DNA from: Amoebophrya sp. A120
Lineage: Eukaryota > Sar > Dinophyceae > Syndiniales > Amoebophryaceae
Reading direction: 5' to 3'
NCBI GenBank assembly: GCA_905178155.1
Contig: CAJINV010000005.1
Span: forward strand, 8,852,728 to 8,916,727
DNA length: 64,000 nt
Position numbers and translations under genes: made by a program
Shown here: positions 56,418 to 64,000 of the stretch, piece by piece
Layout: the number at the start of each line of letters is the position of its first letter
How positions within the stretch are numbered: the stretch's first letter is position 1
The notes under the pieces: generated by a model
Seen by the model: only the letters and a program-made list of their open reading frames with translations
The model's database searches: none
What the model was told of the DNA's origin: nothing

Positions 56418-56579
56418 ATGCCCATACCGCAGCTGCTTCTTCTGGTGGTCGATCATAATGCTCCTGACACACAACCGTATATCGTAGTCCTTGAAGTTCG
56501 GGCGGGGCTACTTGAAATCTATGTTGTTGATATACCTGCAACGTTGCAGAGTTTCGTATTTTCAAGTTTGCATTTATGA
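56418..56579 (+). pseudogene. Copy 2 of the 84-aa ORF, leader broken
   Basis: From MPIPQLLLLVVDHNAPD to GLLEIYVVDIPATLQSFV it aligns with copy 1. The leader region above it is frameshifted and ends in a stop. Either a shortened gene starting at this ATG or a decaying copy. Confidence 0.5.
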
Positions 56580-58419
56580 AAAAACACAGGCTCAATACGA
56601 GGTCACTGCTTTGTGATGCATGCAAAACGCGATCTGGTCAAAATTGATGAACAACGTGCCGCGTCAAATTGCGAAGTGATGAACTCCAAGACACGTGCAA
56701 TCTGGTCAAATTGCGCACTCAAAGAAACCAGTACCATCAGACGCCACATCATTGGTTTTAACGAACGGAGCAGCGAGAATCTGGGAAGGGGGCGTTCATA
56801 TCAGGCACATGTATTTCTGGATCTGGGAGGTAGAAGCGAAGTCGTGCTATAATCTGTGTTGCGTGAACCATTATTCGTGCTTGCTGAAGCGCGTGTTCCA
56901 TACCTGATTGAGTTTGACAGAACCACGCAACTATCTGCACCGTGTATTTTCAAAATCGTCGCGCGCGGTGCCTAGCTCGACTAATGTACTAGGGGGGATC
57001 ATCACACGGCGGAGTGGGTATGGGCGCCGCAAGTGCTTCGCGGCTTCCCAAGCTCTAACGCTTTCTCTTGGGGTTGTTAGGAGTCCCCCCGACGAGGTAG
57101 GGTGTGCGGCAGCTTGCGCCGCGACAAAGCAGGATGTCCTGCTCAGCCCTGCACTCCGGTTCGGGGGTCGCTTCGCCCGGGGCAAGCGACCCTCTCCCCG
57201 GGCTCGGACCGGGTTTGAGGGTCGGTTGGCCCGGGGCCAGCGACCCTCCTGCCGAGTCCGGACCGGGTTCGAGGGTCGGTTGGCCCGGGACAAGGGACCC
57301 TCTCCCCGGGTCCGGACCGGGCTCGAGGGTAGATTGGCCCCGAACCGGAGCCCTCTCGCCGGGTCCTAGCATTTTGGATTCAACCCGAGCGAAACCCATG
57401 GGGATTCAGTCCGAGCGCTCATTTCTAGACCGGGCGACATGGTGGTTTTCCTTGCGCGCAAGCAAGGGACGCCTTGGCATTGCCCTTAAGACAGAGGCGT
57501 CGCGCCGCGTTCGTACCTAGACACGATGGCGCGCGCCATTTTTCTGGATCTTTGCTGGCAGTTAGTTCTGTTTGGGCGGTCGCCGTCTCGCGACGCTACT
57601 ACGCCGCGGGGCTAGAACTAAGACAGTGACCAGCTGTGACAGGGAGCAGCATTTTTCTGGCTCTTTGGAGCCCTCCTATTTTTCTGTTCGTTCCGAGAGC
57701 CTGAAAGAGAGTTTGTGGCGGTCCCTCGACACTGCGATGTCGAGGGCCCGTCACGTGCGAGCACATCTCGTAACCGCGGCGCCGATCCCGGGGTGAGGTC
57801 CGGGCTATGACCCTCGCCGGACGGGGCGCGGCGCCGCAGCAAAAGAGGATGCTGGTGCCGGCCGGACAACTCCCTCCCCACCGAACTCGGCCCGCGTACC
57901 ACCCACGCGGGAACGCCGCACCACGAGGCGCCGCCGCTCTCGTCGGGCCAGCCACATTCATCATCGCCGAGTAGTAGTAACTAAGACATCCGCCTCCGCA
58001 GCCTCGTCGCAGTCACGGCGTGCGCCCGTCACGCCATGACCTTCGCGACCCCACCGCCGGCTACTAGCGGCCAGCTACCTCCCGCTAATCCTCCACTGAC
58101 CCGGTAGGAGCGAGGGTCGCTTGCCTCGAACGCGGTCCGGGCCCGGCAGGAGGGTCGCTTGCCCCGGGCCAGCCGGCCCTTGAAATGAACCCGGTCCAGG
58201 ACCGGCGGAGAGGGTCGTTTGCCCCGGGCGAAGCGACTCGGTCCGGACCCGGCATGAGGTTAAGACTTCAAAGCCTCAGGCTAAGGCTTCAAAGCCTTAA
58301 ATTGCTACTCTCTTTCGACGCGACCGCCATTCCCCCTCAGCATAATGTGGCCAGTGCGTGCAAATAAGATCATTAATAGGGAGAAGATAAGCCTGTACCT
58401 GTGCTGGCGCCTGCATACT
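56580..58419. other. GC-rich region, no supported gene
   Basis: Overlapping ORFs on both strands, no introner ends. Contains the minisatellites listed separately. Confidence 0.4.
57165..57380. repeat. ~66-bp GC-rich minisatellite
   Basis: About 3.5 units of GAGGGTCGGTTGGCCCGGG, AGCGACCCTC and CCGGACCGGGTT. Two further units occur at 58110-58255. Confidence 0.85.
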
Positions 58420-61400
58420 CTACGGGCCCGGCTTTTTCTGCTTCGCGGGTTTCTGTCCGGCCTTCCGGCTCGGCCTGGATATGACCGGCAGGTGTTGTTT
58501 GCGATTTTTGTTCGTCAGCAAATCTTTCTTCCCCATTGTCTTCATCATCTTTACAAGCAGACCGACGGAAACGTAGTGCGCGAGCGCCGCCCGAACCACA
58601 GACGCGGAGAAGCGCCGGTATTGTCGATAACCTTTCGCGTTTTCGTAACTTGCCCGCGCCGTCGGCTTGATGCCAAGCCCTTTGCCATCCGTTAGAAACG
58701 CGGCCAGCTTGACTTCCCCAAGTTTCCCAAACGGAAGGGATTCGCAGAGGTTCCCGATTTCCGCGGCCTGGCATCTGGTTTCACTGGGATTGCTGTCCTC
58801 GAGCGCCTTCCCAAAAGTCGTTTTGCCCTTGTCCGTGTTGTAGATCATCTTCATCCGGTCAAAACATATGCTGAGATGGTCGGCCATCCGGTGGGCGTTC
58901 AAGTTCTTCTCCAAGTCGCCCTATCAAATCCAAATGTTTCTGGGTCTGGAAGAATGCAAGCTGTGACACTACCTTTGGACGCTAAAACAGCCTGCGTCTT
59001 TGCATGAGCAGCAAGAGGGATCCACTGGAAAACCCGCCTCTCTACATCAACATAGCAAAGGCTGGGCTCTAGTCCTTTCTACATAGAAAGAACATTTCTC
59101 GTGCGGGATAGGCAGCATCAGCACACCCTAAAAAAATCTGTCACGGAAGCATACAAACATCACGTCTTTGAGCTTTGTCATGCACAACGTGCATGACAAA
59201 GCTTTCAGACTTAAAGACCCATACACATTTGCATCGCATATGCCTTTGGCGCGCCACTCCTGGCGTTTTTCGTCTATCAGGGTCCAGACATACTTAACAC
59301 CGTGCTTAGAGTATTTTTGGTCTGTGGCGGAAAGAACGACGCACGTCTCCGGCAGCATGCTGTGGGAAAGATGTTTCAAAACCTCGAGGAACGCCTTCGC
59401 CTTCAATATGGAAGTGTCAGGGTCGAAATTTACAAAATCGAAAAATTTGCCATGCATAAAATGCATGACGCGAATTCTGTGCGCTGCAGAGCAGGCGAGT
59501 GAGGCCGATTTTAGGCCTCTTTGGGGTTATAGCTCGAGCTGCTAAAGCAGCATGAGGCAGTCAGTCTTCTTTGCCTAAAAACAGCAGCGCAAACTACTGG
59601 ATTTAGGCACCGCCAGAATTTGTGACGCGCCATGTAGAGACTGGGCGCGAAGTCAACTGGAATCCATTTGATGCATGGCAAATCAGTTCGATTTTGTCAA
59701 TTTCGATTCTGACACTTCCATATTCCAGTCGGTCTTCGTATTGTCGCCCGAACTTGCGTATCAAATGCAAACGTGTCTGGGTCTGGGAATTTGTGTTGCT
59801 GATGCCAGTACTATAGGGCGGCCGCTTGTACGGCATAACAGCATATATCTCAAGAAGACTTCTTGAAAGAAATCCGCATGACAGATTCCATTTCTAACGC
59901 TGAAGTCCTAAGGCTTTGTTTGGAGGCAGGTCCGCAAATGGAATTCCTCAGCATTAGAAAGGCAATCTGTAATGTGGATTTGCCTCGAGAATAGGAACTC
60001 TGCTTGAGGCAGATCCGCATTACAGATTCTATTTCTACTGTTGAAGTCCTAAGCTTTTTTCTTGAGGCTAGTCCGCAAATGGAATTCCTCAGCATTGCAA
60101 ATGAAATCTGTAATGCGGATTTGCCTCAAGAAGTCTTCTTGAGACAAATCCCTCAAGAAGTCTTTCTGTTCTTAAGATTTTGCGCCACAGATCCAGACCC
60201 AGACATCTCGACAATGCATAGCACCCCCTTAGTAAACAACCCCTGCAGCGCTGCGACCAGAATTTGCGCAGTTGCGTCCGTGAGCTTGAGGTCCTTCGCC
60301 TTTTCGACATCCCATGGCTGGGCCCGTATCACTTTCGGGTCGGGAATCACCTTCTCCTGGTCATACACCGTCTCGCCCATCGTGACTCGCTTGCTGTCCG
60401 GCTTCAATTCCTTGGTGCCAAGGATTACAAGCCGCGGGGCGCCGTCGTCCCTCTTCGCTCTCGTCGCCGCGGGCTCCTTTTTTTGCTCGCGGGACACGCT
60501 CCCGGCGGTTGGGTTTAGTACCGCGTACGAGTGTTCACAGATACCGATGAGTTGCTGTCGCGGGTTCGACGATATGACGATGGGTTTCTCGTCCTCCAAC
60601 AATCCGGGTATCAAAATGAAAAACCCCCCTACCCATATTGAAGCGTAGACTTCTGCTGCTGAATTTGTGTACACACCTGCCTTGCAACGAGGCACTGCAG
60701 GCAAAGCCTCAGGCTGCGACGGGTTGTTTCTGTGCAGGCGCTCATCATAGCAGAGACCTTCAATGTAGGCATAACAGCATACACAAATCGCCGGCATAGA
60801 GCGCCGGACTCTTTGCATTTGCCCCCTTGCAAGAACGACAGGGCTTGTGGTCACAAATCAGCATTACAAATTTTTAGCAGGATGGCTGTTCAGCATGGGG
60901 AGGGGGGAGATTTCCCCACGATACCTGGCCGAACATGTACACAGACAAGCTGATGGAACATCTGATACCAAAAATCCACCGTGATGGCGTCTGCTGTGTC
61001 GGTGGTGTCTGTGTTCTTCAGGTCAAAATGCAGGCCCTTGTTGATCTGTTCCCAAGCGAATTGCCGCAGTTCCTCCCAGTTCTTGCATTTTCCTCGAGCC
61101 CCTCCAACAATTGCCTGGTGCAAAATCTTATGCATGACCGGATGCTTGTCCTTCATCCCCTCCTTCTCCCACTGGGTCGGGCAGTGAAACCGGGGGAGCG
61201 TCACGAATTTCTGGTCGCCTAACTTGGTCTCACACACGTACTATCCTGAGCAAAAGCGCCTCCATCCGAGAGTCGAGGAGATGGAGATCTCGCAACACAG
61301 GTCGAGAAGTTTTGGGAGTGAAGCGTGACGAGTAGTCCGTCTCTGTACTTGTAGTACAATTTAGCGAGTACATATTACCGCACCAAACATTCATCCTCTC

Positions 61401-61935
61401 ATCCACATCCTGTTTGTCGCATTACAAAGTCCACGACACGACTGGAACTGCCGCAACACGTGGAAACTCGCACTATAATGCGTTTATTTTGCAACAATAG
61501 CTGCTGCTGCACTACTGAACGACAGCCCTGGGGAGGGGGCGCCTTTCCTCAACGTAAGTACTTCTTCTCATCCTGCTGCTCCGCCCATAAGGATAACCAC
61601 TGCCGAACCTGGGTCACGTTTGGGTGCTTCGCCTGCGAACCGGCCGGAGCGGTGTCGGTTTTGTTCCAATGGCGGTTAGTCGGGCGCATCTCACCAGCGA
61701 TGAACTTGCCCTTGGGGTGCGGGATGTCGCAGAGGAACTTGTCGATGTTGATCTGGAACAGGTGTGGCTTGTCGGGGTGCTGCGTCATCAGGCCCATCGC
61801 CTTATCCCTTGCTAATGTGCCGAGGGGGTAGGATAGGCCCAAACCCTGCCTGCGGGCCGCTGCTGGCGCAGCTTTTTGCATTTTTGCTGCAGTGAATGAA
61901 GCTGCCCCGCTTTGGGCCCATTTTTCCGCCCTCAT
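58420..61935 (-). CDS. 587-aa protein split by five introners
   Basis: Exons 61935-61557, 61236-60924, 60603-60221, 59753-59723, 59401-59241, 58916-58420; 1764 nt, exactly 588 codons with stop. Every intron is a TIR element. Start at ATG MRAEKWAQSGAASFTAAKM. Visible stretches: GKFIAGEMRPTNRHWNKTDT, ITVDFWYQMFHQLVCVHV, VILGTKELKPDSKR, AFLEVLKHLSHSMLPETCVV, KYVWTLIDEKRQEWRAKG, MADHLSICFDRMKMIYNTDK, and a basic Lys-rich end (SRPSRKAGQKPAKQKK). No membrane segment. Globular with a possible nuclear or nucleic-acid-binding tail, by composition only. No family recognised. Confidence 0.85.
58922..59240. mobile_element. Introner, family F1
   Basis: F1 TIRs. TSD CGCCC / TGCCT (3/5). Frame intact (R-A-K-G-N-L-E-K). 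Confidence 0.87.
59407..59722. mobile_element. Introner, family F4
   Basis: Second F4 copy, ends TATGGAAGTGTCAGGG and inverted CTGACACTTCCATA. TSD TTCAA / TTCCA (4/5). Confidence 0.91.
59759..60220. mobile_element. Introner, long family F1 with internal duplication
   Basis: F1 ends. Inside, two ~125-bp tandem copies (CTGAAGTCCTAAG, CGCAAATGGAATTCCTCAGC) lie within an inner inverted repeat (CTCAAGAAG...CTTCTTGAG). Flanks TTGCG and GCACC do not match; frame intact. Confidence 0.82.
60609..60923. mobile_element. Introner, family F2
   Basis: F2 TIRs. TSD CCGGG / CCTGG (4/5). Frame intact (V-R-P-G-L-L-E-D). Confidence 0.91.
61242..61556. mobile_element. Introner, F2-like
   Basis: Ends TATCCTGAGCAAAAGCGCC and inverted CGCCTTTCCTCAACGTA. 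TSD CGTAC / AGTAC (4/5). Frame intact (K-K-Y-L-C-E-T-K). Confidence 0.88.
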
Positions 61936-62069
61936 GGAATTCTGGGCCGGGCGCGCAAGAATTCCACGCAAATTTTCCTGGTTCTGGCGCGAGCCCGGCG
62001 CCTACAAGAGCCAGGCACTGTTTTCCCAAAAGAGCCGCTGGCCCTCGCAGTACGCCTGGCTCTTTTGGT

Positions 62070-62123
62070 GGTCCGGATTTCGATACAGCTCCAAAAGTTT
62101 GGAGCTGTATCGAAGCCCGGACC
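62070..62123. repeat. Long inverted repeat (hairpin)
   Basis: CGATACAGCTCCAAA and its exact complement are separated by 2 nt (62081-62112). The match extends imperfectly outward to GTCCGG/CCGGAC. Confidence 0.85.
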
Positions 62124-62264
62124 AACACAAGACCCAGTAAATGTCATGCACATTTGTCATGACAAATCCGGAACCCCCACAAGCAGGCGCCCGGGCTCCT
62201 GCGGATTTGGGACGCGACTTGCATCCCAAATCCCGCCAAGAGCAGCGGGGGCCCGCACTCTCCT

Positions 62265-62725
62265 CCCGCGAGCTGCGGGGGGTGGACCTTTCGCAATTTC
62301 TCCCTGTGCGAAAGCCCGACAGCCCCACCTCCCGCGAGCGGGAACTGAAACTCTCGCCGGAAGCTATTCCCCTGGCGAACGTGCGAACAGCCCAGCTCCC
62401 TCGAGCGGGAGCTGGAACCTTCCCAGTTTTCCTCCATGCAAAAGCCCGGCAGCTCCACCTCCCGCGAGCGGGGGATGGGACTTTCGCAGTTTTCCCCGAT
62501 GCGAAAACCCGAAGCCCCCACTTCCCGCGAGCGGGAACTGGAACTTTCGCAGCTTTTCCGCTTGCGAACATGCGAAAGGCCCAGCTCCCTCGAGCGGGCA
62601 TTGGAAGGAGCTCTACTCACAGCTTTCCCCTATGCGAAAGCCCGAGAGCCTCACTCTCCTCCCACGAGCGAGAGCGGGGACGCTCGCAGCCTTTCCCCTT
62701 GCGAACGCGCGAACGCCCCAGCCCG
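62265..62725. repeat. ~60-bp tandem repeat, open in several frames
   Basis: Units carry CCCGCGAGCGGGAACTGG, TTTCGCAG, TTTTCCCC and TGCGAAAGCCCG. Plus ORFs of 303 and 327 codons and a minus ORF of 199 codons all pass through it, so none is taken as a gene. Confidence 0.82.
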
Positions 62726-64000
62726 CCCTTGGTTCTTTCCAACCTGAACGCCGCAGCCGATTCACAACCAGCCCCCCACGTCTTGCAGCGCTTTTCATTT
62801 TCTTCAAAAGCGGGGCCCATTAATAAGCACAGTCGCGCGCGTCTTCACGCAAACGCCCACCCGCAGCAGCCGCAAGGCCTCGCCCCTGCTCAGCGCAGAA
62901 CCAAAAACACCCCCGCCCGCTCGGCACAATTGCGGGAGATAATCCACAAGCGCCGCCCACTCCGCGCGCTCGAGTGCCAGGAGAGATTCCAGCAGAGTGG
63001 CGTACTTCAGGAACTCTTTCGAAGTCCCTTCGCACCACTTCTGCCAGAATCTCTCCGCGCACTGCGATTCCGTATGCTTAAAGAAAACGCCCAAAGGGCT
63101 AGCGTTAACATTTTCGCCACCTAAGAGAGGCCAACTAGGACAAGAGTCGATAGATATAGATAGATAGATTACCCAGCAAGGGGTTAAAAGGAGCAAAACT
63201 GTTGTCGAGACAATTTCACTCTTGGTTGTTTTTTATCTATAGTTTTCTTACTTACTACTCTACGCTGTTGCGGCCTCTTCCGTGAAGCTGTGAATTTGCA
63301 GAGGAGAAAACTCAGCAGCTGGTGGAAATGCTTTCGTTGCGTCTTAGTGGTGTTACGTGCCGGCGTTTGGTTGTCCAGGGAACCATCAACCATAGAACTA
63401 AAGGCTTCTAAATCGCATACAGGTCGGGGGGCTAGTGATTATTTTCCGAAGGACCCAAGAGAAAAGAAGATCTTGTGCGCTTTTTTTTTTTCGTTGCGAA
63501 AGCGGTAGCAAATGCCTCTAAACCGTGTACAGCTCGGGGAGATAGTGATTATTCTTTTCATCGTAACGCTGCAGGATCTTTCTTCTTATTTTTGTGCTCT
63601 AAGTCCGCCGGTGTAAATCTGCGATTTTGTTCGAAAAGCCTATGTGAAAAACAGTAAATAGCCATTTTAGCTCGGCGGGTTTAGGACTTTATTTTTTGCT
63701 CTAGTTTTTCAAACGCAGACATTTCCTAGTGCTTCCCGTTTACGCCTATAATCCCTCGACTCTTTGTTGTAAAGTTGTGCGAAAAGGTGGAAAAAACAAG
63801 AGAAAACAACACAAACCACCTTGATCGTGCAGAAAGATCGCCGGTTTTTAAGCGTAAACTGCGAGACGCGGCGCGAGGTGAAAATTGACAAGACGCATCT
63901 TCTACCTACTTCGAGAGCAAAATGGCTGGGCGTTTGAGAATCTCTATAGGCTGAGAACGTCTATAGCGTTTTTAGAAGTTCTATAATATTTTTTTTTTTT
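62726..64000. other. Terminal region without supported genes
   Basis: A GATA/GATAGATA microsatellite lies at 63150-63168. Two diverged units (CTAGTGATTATT, ATAGTGATTATT) lie near 63432 and 63544. T-rich ends. No introner ends recognised. Confidence 0.45.

Larger units (their letters stand above)
55671..56579 (+). repeat. Diverged tandem duplication, about 450 bp per copy
   Basis: Copy 1 55671-56110 and copy 2 56126-56579 share CTCTACGGCGTCGGCAGCCG, CATGCCTGAAGTG, GTGGTCGATCATAATG and GAAATCTATGT. Each carries a related ORF (next two entries). Confidence 0.85.

Noticed and set aside
201-61556. CRISPR-like or bacterial operon organisation
   Set aside because: Repeats are terminal inverted repeats of introns, genes have eukaryotic exon structure and no ribosome-binding-site pattern.
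61912-63124. Plus-strand ORFs of 303 and 327 codons
   Set aside because: They run through a ~60-bp tandem repeat that is open in several frames on both strands, including a 199-codon minus ORF; coding evidence is absent.

Overview
This window looks like nuclear DNA of a protist with many short introns. The best fit is the parasitic dinoflagellate Amoebophrya (Syndiniales) or a close relative. I infer this from the intron style, not from any rRNA or spliced-leader marker, none of which I found. Most genes are broken by non-GT-AG introns that are themselves small transposon-like elements (introners). I located about 57 of these, in roughly ten families distinguished by their terminal inverted repeats (TIRs).

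Family names used below, by TIR start: F1 TATCAAATGCAAAAATGTCT; F2 TATCGAAATGAAAAATCCCC; F3 AAGAAAAAACTGTTTCACTG; F4 TATGGAAGTGTCAGGATCG; F5 AAAAACGTCCCCGCCCCAG; F6 TATGAAAGTGCACAACTC; F7 TGCAAAAGTATCGCACTCG; F8 TATGGAGTTCTCAAGCGTT; F9 TATGGATGGGAGAAAGG; F10 TATCGCACGAACATCTC. Nearly all begin TAT and end ATA and sit between 5-bp direct repeats (target-site duplications, TSDs). Removing the element plus one TSD copy restores the reading frame. I checked this base by base: complete gene models come out exactly divisible by three (2899, 587, 283, 219, 203, 147, 111 and 106 codons before the stop, among others). Exon lists below assign the duplicated 5 bp to the upstream exon. Ordinary GT-AG introns, mostly short (about 39-224 nt), are also present, sometimes in the same gene.

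Layout. 1-8114: C-terminally truncated myosin heavy chain (minus). 9230-18679: very large low-complexity protein with one membrane segment (minus). 19858-22609: a 219-aa gene with nine introners (minus). 23669-29579: several small genes. 30746-33640: a multi-exon helical protein (minus). 33.7-37.2 kb: minisatellite and a 97-bp satellite with higher-order repeats. 37.2-42.3 kb: three small coiled-coil type genes (minus). 43.6-46.1 kb: three small plus-strand genes. 46.4-49.2 kb: an introner split by a 2.5-kb insertion carrying a 444-aa ORF. 49.4-52.4 kb: one plus and one minus gene. 53-58.4 kb: GC-rich repeats, an assembly gap and a duplicated small ORF. 58420-61935: a 587-aa protein gene (minus). 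62-64 kb: repeats.

Only the myosin is recognisable by family. The other proteins are described from visible features. No pathway links the genes; the unifying theme is the invasion of coding sequence by introner transposons.
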